Notes: a model not told the origin generated them from the sequence alone. DNA of 64,000 bases from Halieaceae bacterium (GCA_002721785.1 PBLO01000037.1:1-64000); one strand, 5' to 3'. Counted from the first letter of the stretch, positions 42,607 through 51,871 are shown. Numbers and translations are program-made.

Positions 42607-42730
42607 GCCCTCTCCTTTCACTCTTATCATCATTACCCGGGCCGCAAGAGTACCGGAACCGGCAGGCTTTAGCGATGCGGACAACATCACTATCCCCGCT
42701 TATGATGCGCAGTCTCTGGGGGGAGTCACC

Positions 42731-43342
42731 ATGACAAGAGTCATCTTCAACGGGGAGCCCGTTCGGCCGGGCAAAGTGGTTTGTGTCGGCAAAAACTATG
42801 CGGCCCACATTGAGGAAATGGCCTCTGTGCCGGCCGACAACATGGTCGTGTTCATGAAGCCGGCAACCTCGATTGGCACCACACTTCACGCCACACTGGA
42901 TGAAGCACTGCATTACGAGGGCGAGATTTGCCTATTGATGAAGGGCGGTGCTGTGGCGGGCGTGGGGTTTGGCCTCGATCTCACCAAGCGGAAAACCCAG
43001 TCCAAACTCAAAGCTGCGGGCTTGCCCTGGGAACGCAGTAAGGCCTTCACCGGCTCGGCGCTCTTCAGCAAGTTTGTGCCAGCCCCTGCAGACCTCACCC
43101 GACTGGGCGTGGAACTCACAGTAGATGGTGAACTGCGCCAAAAGGGAGACGTGAGTCTGATGCTTTATCCGCCTGAGGTTATTCTCAAAGAGCTCAATCA
43201 GTTTGTGGTGCTCGAGGATTACGACATCATCATGACCGGCACACCGGCGGGCGTGGGCGCGGTGAAAACCGGCGAGCACTTCTCTGGCCGCGTGCTCGCT
43301 GGCGAAGATGAGTTGGTCAACGGCACCTGGGTGGCGCAGTAG
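42731..43342 (+). CDS. Fumarylacetoacetate hydrolase family protein
   Basis: KVVCVGKNYAAHIEEM, HYEGEICLLMKGG, DYDIIMTGTPAGVGAV. Confidence 0.9.
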   Translation: MTRVIFNGEPVRPGKVVCVGKNYAAHIEEMASVPADNMVVFMKPATSIGTTLHATLDEALHYEGEICLLMKGGAVAGVGFGLDLTKRKTQSKLKAAGLPWERSKAFTGSALFSKFVPAPADLTRLGVELTVDGELRQKGDVSLMLYPPEVILKELNQFVVLEDYDIIMTGTPAGVGAVKTGEHFSGRVLAGEDELVNGTWVAQ

Positions 43343-43460
43343 CGTCGAGCTATTTCGCTTCACTCGTTGCGAACCAATAGGAGTCGATGAATTTTCTGTT
43401 TCAACGATTGTCACGCGCTGGCTTTTTCAGTACCGTCGAAGAAACCAGTGAGCGAGACCC

Positions 43461-44012
43461 ATGCAAGCGATTCTCAAGCTGGACGTGTCGGGTCAACCCA
43501 GAGGGTGGCTGACACTGAACGAGGCGGTGACCGCCTACGCCCGCGGCGATGTTTTATATGGCATCGGGGAGTCCCTCCCCCCAGTATTCGGGGGCATCCA
43601 ACGCCTCACTGGCATTCGTTCCGAAATCATTTTGCAGCCCATCGTTGCGCTGGAAGGCCGGGTGATGAACCACTTCACCCCGCCACTGTGTAATCGCACC
43701 CTATTCCGCCGGGATGATCACCGTTGTTTGTACTGTGGCGGGCAATTCACCCGGGGCGAATTAACGCGCGATCACGTCTTACCCATCTCCCGGGGTGGGG
43801 AAGATAAGTGGGAGAACGTGGTCGCTGCCTGCAAGCGCTGTAACTGGCTCAAGGATTGTCATACGCCTGAAGAAGCGCACATGCCACTGCTGGCCGTACC
43901 CTTCCGCCCGAATACCTACGAGTGGCACTACCTCGCCAAAGAGCGCGTGCTCGCTGACCAGATGGAGTACCTCTCCCAACAGTTCAAAGCCGAGCGCGAC
44001 TGGGCGCATTAG
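43461..44012 (+). CDS. HNH endonuclease
   Basis: FRRDDHRCLYCGGQFTRGELTRDHVLPISRGGEDKWENVVAACKRCNWLK. Confidence 0.92.
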   Translation: MQAILKLDVSGQPRGWLTLNEAVTAYARGDVLYGIGESLPPVFGGIQRLTGIRSEIILQPIVALEGRVMNHFTPPLCNRTLFRRDDHRCLYCGGQFTRGELTRDHVLPISRGGEDKWENVVAACKRCNWLKDCHTPEEAHMPLLAVPFRPNTYEWHYLAKERVLADQMEYLSQQFKAERDWAH

Positions 44013-44173
44013 AACTTCTGCACGTTCACCTCGACCGCCCCATCCCCCATGGGTGATCGACCCCTCAGTACAACACGTACCTACGGACAGCAGGTTGGCC
44101 TGACCACCCCGCTTGGATACATTACGGCGCTAGCCACTTCACTCACACTGCTTCGGTAGGACACCTTTCCACA

Positions 44174-44677
44174 GTGACAGCGGAACTCACCATCTCCTTG
44201 ATCGGCATGCCGGGCAGCGGTAAGAGCACTGTGGGTGCCGCACTGGCTAAGCACCTCGGGCTCGAGCTCGTCGATGCCGACGGCCTGATCGAGGCGCAGG
44301 AGCAGCAGAGCCTGCAACAGATCATGGATGGCAGAGGGAATGCCACGTTCCGCGCGATTGAAGAACAGGTCCTGACAGAAATGCCGCTCTACCCCTCCGT
44401 CATCTCCACGGGCGGCTCAGTGGTTTACAGCGAGAAAATCATGGCGAGGTTGGCCGCCGCGTCGGCAGTGGTTTACCTCCGGGCAGCCTTTGACACCATC
44501 GAGTACAGGGTGTCTCTCGCACCTCAGCGTGGCATTGCGTCAGACGGTGATCAAACGCTCCGCGACCTCTACGCTGAGCGCGTGCCCTTGTACGAGCGCT
44601 ATGGTGAGATCGTCGTGGATTGTGATGAGGCGTCTCCCGAGGAGATCGCAGCGACGATTGCGGCGCGGCTGACGTGA
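44174..44677 (+). CDS. Shikimate kinase
   Basis: LIGMPGSGKSTVGAALAKHLGLELVDADGLIE; FRAIEEQVL; STGGSVVY. Confidence 0.87.
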   Translation: MTAELTISLIGMPGSGKSTVGAALAKHLGLELVDADGLIEAQEQQSLQQIMDGRGNATFRAIEEQVLTEMPLYPSVISTGGSVVYSEKIMARLAAASAVVYLRAAFDTIEYRVSLAPQRGIASDGDQTLRDLYAERVPLYERYGEIVVDCDEASPEEIAATIAARLT

Positions 44678-44987
44678 ACCGTTGCAATCGCAAGCACGTG
44701 CGCCGACACGAGCACCTTACCCCCTGATCCACCATTCTTGATCAGTATCTCCTGATCCACACGCGTGACAGCGCCATGAGGCTCGCCTGAGCCCGCGTGG
44801 CGAAGAATCGTCAGGGGGAACTTGTCTTTATACATCCAAACTGAGCGGTGCACTTAGCTTGTTTTGTTATGTGCGCTATATCTCCTCAGATCAAAAAAAT
44901 GCTTGTCGCAGATGCGCCGCTACGTTGAGATTGCGCGAACCAGCAACGGGTGCTGGTCTTTTGTTCTGAATCATCGGGAGGTGATTT

Positions 44988-45218
44988 ATGGGTGAGAGAG
45001 ATAGAACAGTTGTCGCGGACGACTCGACTGATGATGTGTTTGAGCCGGGCCTTAGTGAACTGAGCGATGAACAGTTCGAGTCCATCGACTTCGCAGAGTC
45101 CGTAACAGAAAAGGCGCTGAAGGCGGCCAAACGGCGGCGCGCAGAGGAGCGATTAGAAGTGCTCAGACTGCGGGAAGAGCTTGGGGAATACGACCTCGAC
45201 TTTGGCGAGGAGCTCTAG
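44988..45218 (+). CDS. Small acidic/basic protein, possibly PA3496-like
   Basis: 76-aa ORF preceded by GGGAGGTG ribosome-binding sequence; C-terminal RRRAEERLEVLRLREELGEYD. Confidence 0.55.
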   Translation: MGERDRTVVADDSTDDVFEPGLSELSDEQFESIDFAESVTEKALKAAKRRRAEERLEVLRLREELGEYDLDFGEEL

Positions 45219-45219
45219 C

Positions 45220-46062
45220 TCAAGAAACGCCCCGGGTCTGTGCTGACTGGTCGCGGATTTCCTGTTGCCATTCGAACACGTTCAGTTCGATGAAGACGAA
45301 CGCGAACAGCCAAAGTGCTGCGTCCCAGAAATCCAGAAAGTCGCCTTTAAAACCCCAGTAGACCGCCGCCACAACCAGAGTGGTGTAAAACACCGCCTTC
45401 AAACCGTTTGCGATTCGCGCGACCGGGCGGGAGGCGCCGCCCCAACGCGTCAGCACCCTGACTTCGATCTCCAGCAGGATGACGATCAAAATCCAGGTCG
45501 CTGAATTCACAACATCGACCAGTGCCAGTCGCTGGCCTTCCAACAGCCCCGCCGGGGACGCCATAACCTGATCAAGACCACTCACAAGCCGCGTGTCGGC
45601 CCCGAGTTGCGCGCAATTATCCGCAGTCAGTGGCACAAAGTCGTCCAGCTTGATCATCACCGACCACCCCTGGCCAACCCGCTCACAGGTCTGGCCGGTT
45701 AGCAGCTCACTGGGTATCAAAGTCCGCCACTCTCCGAAGTAACCGAGAAATGCCATCACGATCGCCAGCGTGCACATCATGCGCACGCCGTGGATGGAAA
45801 ATCGCAATACACCTTTTAGGCGATCGTCCGGGATCACTGCTGTTTCCAGCTCGAACAGCAAGAGCAAGATTACCCAGGCGAGGGTATCGAGCGTTGCGGA
45901 GAACAGCTGAATGCCCATTGCCACTTCCTCACCGCTCTCAATGGCAAAGCGTGCGCTGTTGAGCTCCTCTACCAGGAAGAACCAGATATTCAGCGACAGC
46001 AGCGCATAGGTGATGTACTTCACCCAGCGGAAAAACTGAAAGCGGGACGTTGCAGAACTCAT
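45220..46062 (-). CDS. Integral membrane protein of unknown function
   Basis: 280-aa ORF with several hydrophobic segments. Confidence 0.75.
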   Translation of the reverse strand: MSSATSRFQFFRWVKYITYALLSLNIWFFLVEELNSARFAIESGEEVAMGIQLFSATLDTLAWVILLLLFELETAVIPDDRLKGVLRFSIHGVRMMCTLAIVMAFLGYFGEWRTLIPSELLTGQTCERVGQGWSVMIKLDDFVPLTADNCAQLGADTRLVSGLDQVMASPAGLLEGQRLALVDVVNSATWILIVILLEIEVRVLTRWGGASRPVARIANGLKAVFYTTLVVAAVYWGFKGDFLDFWDAALWLFAFVFIELNVFEWQQEIRDQSAQTRGVS

Positions 46063-46107
46063 AAAGCGCGACTGATTACGATCGAGAGAGTGGAATACCT
46101 GAGGAAT

Positions 46108-47538
46108 CTAAACCTGCAGAAGCAAATGCTCGCGCTCCCATGAGCTGATCACGCGATTGAACTCCTCAAACTCGTCGAGCTTCACCGCGGCATAGGCGCG
46201 CATGAACAGCTCGCCAATCATAGCCTGCAGTTCGGGCGTGTCGTTAAGCTTGCGGACACCCTCTTCCAGAGTTCGAGCCACGCCGACGCTATCTTCGTTC
46301 GCAGTGCCCTGGTGCGGTGCGGTGGGTTGCAAATGTTGTCGCATTCCAAGGAGTCCACTGGCTAGTGACGCAGTGATCGCCAGATAGGGGTTGGCGTCGA
46401 CGCCCGGGAAACGGTTCTCTATGCGCAGGTTCGCGGCATCGGAATTCGGCACGCGGAACGCCGTTGTCCGGTTATCGAAACCCCAGCTCAAGTTAATGGG
46501 TGCAGAGATATCCGGCGCCAGGCGCCGATAAGAATTGACGTTTGGCGCATAAAAACTGATGAGCTCAGGGGTATAGCGCTGCAGGCCGCCCATGTATTCC
46601 ATCATCGCCTGACTGGGCTTACCGTCTTCCGTGGCAAAAATATTTTTGCCCGTCGCAAGGTCAATCACGCTCTGGTGAATGTGCAAGGCCGAACCCGGCT
46701 CCCGCTGCATCGGTTTCGCCATAAAGGTGGCGTACATGTTGTAGCGCTGCGCCGTCTCGCGCACGGTGCGCTTAAAGACAAACACCTGATCGGCCATAGC
46801 GAGCGGGTCACCATGGTTGAAGTTAATCTCTAACTGCGCTGCACCGTTTTCGTGGATCAGGGTGTCGACATCGAGCTGCTGCTGATCCGCAAAGTCATAC
46901 ATGTCCTCAACGAAGTCCTCAAACTCCGCGACGGCGTCAATGCTGTAACTCAATCGGGCAACTTCCCGCCGACCTGAGCGCCCCTTAGGCGGCATCAACT
47001 CATAGTCGGGGTCAGTATTTTTGTTCACGAGATAGAACTCGACCTCGGGTGCAATGACGGGTTTCAGACCCGCCTGTTCATAAAGTCCCAACACGTAGCG
47101 CAGCACGTTGCGGGTGGACAGCGGGTGAGGCTCACCATCCGCTTTATAGCAGTCGGCAATGACTTGCCCGGTGGGTTCGCGTGCCCAGGGCACCATCCGC
47201 AGCGTCGACGCGTCGGGGCGCAGCAGCATGTCGGTATCGGTGGGCTCGACGAAATCCCAGTGATCATCGGTGTACTCGCCCGTCACGGTCTGCACCATGA
47301 TCGACTCGGGCAATTTAATCTCGCGATTGGCAGTGAACTGGTGCGCCGGGATGAACTTGCCCCGGGCATTACCCGTCATATCGGGAACGAGGCATTCAAC
47401 CTCTGAAATATTGTGCTCTTTCAGCCACGCTTCAATGGTGGCCATATCGGCGGACGGCACCTGCGACGCACCTTGTGCGACGTCAGGACTGTATGCACCG
47501 GCTTGATTGGATGCCGTTTTATGGCTCGGCTCGCTCAT
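46108..47538 (-). CDS. puuA: Glutamine synthetase family, gamma-glutamylputrescine synthetase-like
   Basis: ECLVPDMTGNARGKFIPAHQF, EVEFYLV, QLEINFNHGDPL, GSALHIHQS; divergent partner of puuB-like oxidase. Confidence 0.85.
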   Translation of the reverse strand: MSEPSHKTASNQAGAYSPDVAQGASQVPSADMATIEAWLKEHNISEVECLVPDMTGNARGKFIPAHQFTANREIKLPESIMVQTVTGEYTDDHWDFVEPTDTDMLLRPDASTLRMVPWAREPTGQVIADCYKADGEPHPLSTRNVLRYVLGLYEQAGLKPVIAPEVEFYLVNKNTDPDYELMPPKGRSGRREVARLSYSIDAVAEFEDFVEDMYDFADQQQLDVDTLIHENGAAQLEINFNHGDPLAMADQVFVFKRTVRETAQRYNMYATFMAKPMQREPGSALHIHQSVIDLATGKNIFATEDGKPSQAMMEYMGGLQRYTPELISFYAPNVNSYRRLAPDISAPINLSWGFDNRTTAFRVPNSDAANLRIENRFPGVDANPYLAITASLASGLLGMRQHLQPTAPHQGTANEDSVGVARTLEEGVRKLNDTPELQAMIGELFMRAYAAVKLDEFEEFNRVISSWEREHLLLQV

Positions 47539-47614
47539 AACGCCCCGCGGGCAACTCAACACCCACACAGTATCGGATGGCGCCACCATAGCGGCAAGCG
47601 GCATAATGCCAACC

Positions 47615-48922
47615 ATGAATGACCAATCTACAAACCATCATTCACGGAAATACCCCGATAGCTGGTATGCCGCGACTGCACCGCTGATGAGCGCGTTTCC
47701 GTCTCTGGACGGCGATGAGCAAGCCGATGTGTGCGTTATCGGCGGCGGCTATACCGGCCTCTCCACCGCATTACACCTGCGGCAAAAGGGCTACGACGTG
47801 GTGTTACTCGAAGCGGGGCGGGTCGGTTGGGGTGCCTCGGGGCGCAATGGCGGGCATGTCGGCACGGGGCAGCGGGCAGATCAAGCCAGTATCGAAAAAT
47901 GGGTCGGTAATGAAGCCGCTAAAGGGCTCTGGCAACTGAGTCTGGAGGCGGTGCAAAAGGTCTGCGACCTCATCGAGACCCATCAAATCGATTGCGAGCT
48001 GGGAACAGGGAACCTGCACCTTGCAGCGAAGCCGGGTCATGTGGGTGAGTTGCAAGAGGAAGTGGAGCATCTCTCCTCGCAGTATGGGTACCAAAAGCTG
48101 GCGTATCTGTCTCCGGATGCGGTCGCCGAGCGAACCAGTGCTCAGGGTTTTTACGGCGGGCTACTCGATGACGGTTGCAAACACCTTCATCCGCTCAAAT
48201 ATGCAGTCGGCCTGGCCCGCGCGGCAGCAGAAGCTGGCGTTAGAATTTATGAGGGGACGCGCGGGACGCCTGCAACCGACGGGCGATCGGGAGAGGTGCA
48301 GACCCAAAACGGCTGCGTCAAAGCCAAACACATCGTGCTGGGGTGTAACGCGTATCTGGACAAACTCATCCCTCGCCTCGCGGGTAACATTATGCCCATC
48401 AACAACTTTGTCATTGCCACGGCACCCCTTCCCTCAACGCTGTTACCGCGCATCAATCGCGACAATCTGTCGATGTCCGACTCGTTGTTTGTCATTAATT
48501 ATTGGAAGCTATCCGAGGACGGCCGACTGATTTTTGGGGGCGGCGAGAATTACTCCAGTCGCTTCCCCAGCGACATCAAGGCATTCGTCCGCCCCCACAT
48601 GCTCAATATCTATCCGGAGCTGGCCGACACAGAGATCGAATATGGCTGGGGCGGCGCGGTCGGCATTACGCTCAACCGTATGCCCGATTTTGGCCGGATT
48701 GGCGAGCGACTGTGGTACGCACAGGGTTTTTCAGGGCACGGGGTGCCGACGGCCACGATGGCAGGGCACTTATTGGCAGAAGCAATCGATGGCGACACCA
48801 CCGGGTTCGACCTGATGGCATCGGTACCGACCCATCGATTCCCGGGTGGCACACTGCTTCGGTGGCCGGGCCTGGTTGCCGGCATGCTGTTCTACAGCCT
48901 GAGAGACAAGATCGGCCGCTAA
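47615..48922 (+). CDS. puuB: FAD-dependent oxidoreductase, gamma-glutamylputrescine oxidase-like
   Basis: ADVCVIGGGYTGLSTALHLRQKGYDVVLLEAGRVGWGASGRNGG; RLIFGGGENYS; AQGFSGHGVPTATMAG. Confidence 0.85.
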   Translation: MNDQSTNHHSRKYPDSWYAATAPLMSAFPSLDGDEQADVCVIGGGYTGLSTALHLRQKGYDVVLLEAGRVGWGASGRNGGHVGTGQRADQASIEKWVGNEAAKGLWQLSLEAVQKVCDLIETHQIDCELGTGNLHLAAKPGHVGELQEEVEHLSSQYGYQKLAYLSPDAVAERTSAQGFYGGLLDDGCKHLHPLKYAVGLARAAAEAGVRIYEGTRGTPATDGRSGEVQTQNGCVKAKHIVLGCNAYLDKLIPRLAGNIMPINNFVIATAPLPSTLLPRINRDNLSMSDSLFVINYWKLSEDGRLIFGGGENYSSRFPSDIKAFVRPHMLNIYPELADTEIEYGWGGAVGITLNRMPDFGRIGERLWYAQGFSGHGVPTATMAGHLLAEAIDGDTTGFDLMASVPTHRFPGGTLLRWPGLVAGMLFYSLRDKIGR

Positions 48923-48932
48923 CTAAGCAGTC

Positions 48933-49325
48933 TCAAATTCTGACCCTGTAACGCTGTAACGCTAAGCTCGCTGGCAGCAGCAGTGTGAGCAGCAACAGGG
49001 CGCCTGCCGGCAAGAGGCTCACCGGCTCCGGTGGCCGCTGCCGGAGAACCAAGTGCAAAGTCGCCTCTTTTTGAATGTTGTAATCCGAGAGCGTCCGTCC
49101 AACCTGAAGCTCTTTACCCGCAAAGATCAGCCGTTGCTGATCAGGGGGAATGCCCTCTTTATCCTGAATTTTTTGCATCACATTCTCGATGGTGTCCGAG
49201 GGCTCTACATCGAGCGTGATGGTTTTACCGGTTAACGTTTTGACGAAAATCTGCATGGCCAGCGCATCGAGCGGCAATAGCAACGCAGAGCCCATCGCGA
49301 GGATTGCGAAAGTCCTTTTTTGCAT
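48933..49325 (-). CDS. Exported, membrane-anchored bacterial ubiquitin: signal peptide (about aa 1-23), ubiquitin core (aa 24-99), PEP-CTERM-like tail
   Basis: [130 protein letters not shown]; start chosen at ATG 49325 because it immediately precedes the signal peptide. Confidence 0.95.
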   Translation of the reverse strand: MQKRTFAILAMGSALLLPLDALAMQIFVKTLTGKTITLDVEPSDTIENVMQKIQDKEGIPPDQQRLIFAGKELQVGRTLSDYNIQKEATLHLVLRQRPPEPVSLLPAGALLLLTLLLPASLALQRYRVRI

Positions 49326-49379
49326 GAAAGAGACCCCGACCCTGTGGACTCTTAAACCATCGCGCATATCTATTGCGCC

Positions 49380-49419
49380 GTCAAATCCCCCGGTGCTGCA
49401 CCGGTCTCATCGGTTTGAC
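49380..49419. promoter_or_regulatory. Inverted repeat GTCAAA-N28-TTTGAC with inner CCGGT/ACCGG hairpin upstream of the ubiquitin gene
   Basis: gtcaaatcccccggtgctgcaccggtctcatcggtttgac read directly; 55-94 nt upstream of the ATG. Confidence 0.45.
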
Positions 49420-49565
49420 ACTGCGCATCACATGACCGTCGTCGCGGTCGTCTCCGGGCCTGAGCGGCGGACTGGATTTGCTGAAAAGTAATCGTCAGTA
49501 TGCGCAACATAGACCATGGTTTATGGTCAGTAACGCTCAATTCAGGTTCTCAAAGGTGAAGCCGT

Positions 49566-49958
49566 ATGGTGACGATACTCCGCACATTGACCGCACTATC
49601 AGGACTCGGGCTGCTGGTATTCGGCCTGGGCTGGTGGGTGCATCCCGCCGCCGCCGCAGACATGCTGGGCGCATCCCTACTCGATGGGACTGGGCGCACG
49701 ACTCAGATCGGCGACTCAGGCGCCTTCTTTGTTGGCGCCGGCTGCATGCTCCTGTGGGGCGCACTGCGGAAGGTGCCGACGTTATTGATGGCAGGCGGCG
49801 GTCTGGTCGGCTTGGTCATACCAGGGCGCGTCCTCTCCGCGTCGATCCACGGTGGCAGCCAGACGCCCGACGAAATTATTGCCGAGTGCGTCATATTGTT
49901 TCTGGCGGTGGCCACAGCGGCAGCAGTCAATCGCAGCACTCACACCACATTTGGGTGA
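49566..49958 (+). CDS. Small integral membrane protein of unknown function
   Basis: 130-aa ORF, four hydrophobic segments; ATG preceded by AGGTGAAG. Confidence 0.7.
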   Translation: MVTILRTLTALSGLGLLVFGLGWWVHPAAAADMLGASLLDGTGRTTQIGDSGAFFVGAGCMLLWGALRKVPTLLMAGGGLVGLVIPGRVLSASIHGGSQTPDEIIAECVILFLAVATAAAVNRSTHTTFG

Positions 49959-49993
49959 ACGCTAAATCGTGATTGAGCAGGACCTGATCCCGT

Positions 49994-50432
49994 GTTGATA
50001 ACAAAACTCAAATCCTTGTTTAGCGGCGACTCAACTGAAGATGAAACAGCGGGGGCCAGGCCCTTAGAGCTTGCGTGCGCCGCGCTGATGTTTGAAGTCG
50101 CACGCGCAGATTTCGCCGTCGATGAGGCAGAGCAGCGCGCGGTCTATGATTTGCTCACCGCTGAGTTCAACCTCTCCCCTGAGGAGATTGAGTCGGTCAC
50201 CGAGGAAGCCGCAAGCAAAGCAGACGCGGCCACCTGTCTGTTCGAATTCACGCGAGCAGTCAATGATCTCGCCTCGGTCGATCAGAAACGCGCGCTGATC
50301 GGCATGATGTGGCGCGTCGCGATGGCGGACAATGCGCTCAGCCGCTACGAAGAGCATCTCATTCGCAAAGTCGCAGACTTACTCTACTTACCCCACGCTG
50401 ACTTTATTCAAGCCAAACAAGCCGCTCAGTGA
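49994..50432 (+). CDS. TerB-family (tellurite resistance TerB-like) protein
   Basis: ELACAALMFEVARADFAVDEAEQRAVYDLL ... RALIGMMWRVAMADNALSRYEEHLIRKVADLLYL; alternative initiation codon. Confidence 0.8.
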
Positions 50433-50462
50433 TGGCAAAAAGCCAGCACCAAACGCAGTCGG

Positions 50463-51329
50463 CTAGCGTCCGCCGCCTCGGGCGCTCACCAAACACCCCA
50501 AAACAATGAGTCCAGTTCCCAGAAGCGTCCTTGCGGTGACGGGCTCAGCGAAGAACCACCAGCCCAACATTGCGGCCCAAATAAATGCGGTGTACTCAAT
50601 GGCCACCAGTCGTTGCGCCTCAGCCTGACGATACGCCACGGACATCAGCATCAGGGACCCCACGGCGAACGCCGCAGCCAGCGCAGCACCGCCCCACTGC
50701 AGAGCGTTTGCGGGCCAACTCACCGCAAACGGCACACCGACCAAGAGCATCAGGAATACGATCGTATTTTGATAGAAAGCGATTTCGAGTGGTTTGGCGA
50801 CGAGCGCCTGCATACGCTGCAGGACAAGATTGAAAGCGTACATCACCGCCGAGACCAACACGGCGCTCATACCCAAGAGATCGCTGCCCGCATCTACCGC
50901 CATCAATTCCCCCCCGACGACAACCATCACACCACCAAATCCCAGAACTGCAGCCAGTCGGGCGTTGGCGCCGATGCGCTCACCCAATATGGGTACCGCG
51001 AGAAACAAGGTGATGATGGGTGCGATAAAAGACAAACCAATCGCCTGGGCCAAAGGAATGCGGGTGAGCCCAAAGAAAAACAGGTACGCCATCACGGCCG
51101 TCAAGGCGGCCCGAATCAGATGAATGCGGAGGACCTTGCCCGAGGCGAGCGTAGGGCGAGTCGGAAGGTACAGCACTGCCACAATCAAGGCGCCCATAGC
51201 CATCCGCCAGAACATGGCGTTGTACGTCCCCATCGCCAGCGCCTGCCCTTTCATCACTGCATCCATCATTGAGAAGAGCAGAATGCCAAGCGTGGCAACC
51301 AACATAGGATATTGCGCTGCTTGTCTCAT
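50463..51329 (-). CDS. EamA/DMT-family transporter
   Basis: Ten hydrophobic segments; RIPLAQAIGLSFIAPIITLFLAVPILGERIG. Confidence 0.87.
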   Translation of the reverse strand: MRQAAQYPMLVATLGILLFSMMDAVMKGQALAMGTYNAMFWRMAMGALIVAVLYLPTRPTLASGKVLRIHLIRAALTAVMAYLFFFGLTRIPLAQAIGLSFIAPIITLFLAVPILGERIGANARLAAVLGFGGVMVVVGGELMAVDAGSDLLGMSAVLVSAVMYAFNLVLQRMQALVAKPLEIAFYQNTIVFLMLLVGVPFAVSWPANALQWGGAALAAAFAVGSLMLMSVAYRQAEAQRLVAIEYTAFIWAAMLGWWFFAEPVTARTLLGTGLIVLGCLVSARGGGR

Positions 51330-51523
51330 GATGAAAGTCCGAGATGCTGATCAAGGCGGTGCAAATGCGCTGCAAGATGCGCCGTTATGGTCACGGTAGC
51401 CACCTCAGGTTCTGTAGATCATGACCGCCGTCTTTGTCATACGGCTGACCGCCACGCTTGGGCCAATTGCGTCCGCGCCGACCCGTGCATGCGACGCAGT
51501 GGCGCGTGACCCGGTGCAGCGAG

Positions 51524-51871
51524 TCAGTCCAGGAAAAAGCCGGTTTTCTTCTCACCCTCCTCGGTATAAACGGGCTCTCCCCGCTCTACCAAGTAGGCTT
51601 GATTCGTGCTGCTGACAATCCCAACCCCCTGCAACAAGCCCGCCATGCGGTCGTAATAAGGGTGCTGAAAATGCGCAGCGAGGCGCTCGCTGTTTTCCCA
51701 CAGTTCATACACCTGCATGCGGGTGGGAATGGCTGGATCTGGCGCGAAACAGTAGTCATGGCAGCCGGGCTCCTCCTCGCGCGTCAGCCGCTGCACGTCA
51801 GCCGTCAATCTGACCGCCTCGTCTCTATCCGCCTGATTGGCAAATTCCAGCGCCGCTACAACAACAATCAT
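51524..51871 (-). CDS. Antibiotic biosynthesis monooxygenase (ABM) domain protein
   Basis: VRLTADVQRLTREEEPGCHDYCFAPDPAIPTRMQVYELWENSERLAAHFQHPYY. Confidence 0.82.
   Translation of the reverse strand: MIVVVAALEFANQADRDEAVRLTADVQRLTREEEPGCHDYCFAPDPAIPTRMQVYELWENSERLAAHFQHPYYDRMAGLLQGVGIVSSTNQAYLVERGEPVYTEEGEKKTGFFLD

Noticed and set aside
43461-44012. HNH endonuclease as part of a homing or defence element
   Set aside because: No intron/intein boundary, restriction methylase or repeat nearby; looks like a stand-alone chromosomal HNH gene.
44599-44853. 84-aa reverse ORF overlapping shikimate kinase
   Set aside because: No recognisable domain and large overlap with a well-supported gene.
48933-49325. 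Ubiquitin as eukaryotic contamination
   Set aside because: The same ORF carries a bacterial signal peptide and C-terminal TM tail, has no intron or polyubiquitin repeat, and lies between typical bacterial genes.
46108-49325. Idea that the puuA-like ligase is a Pup-ligase-type enzyme acting on the neighbouring ubiquitin
   Set aside because: The GS-family protein matches gamma-glutamylputrescine synthetase with its usual puuB partner; no Pup, Dop or proteasome genes are seen, and ubiquitin lacks a suitable C-terminal Glu/Gln or GG.
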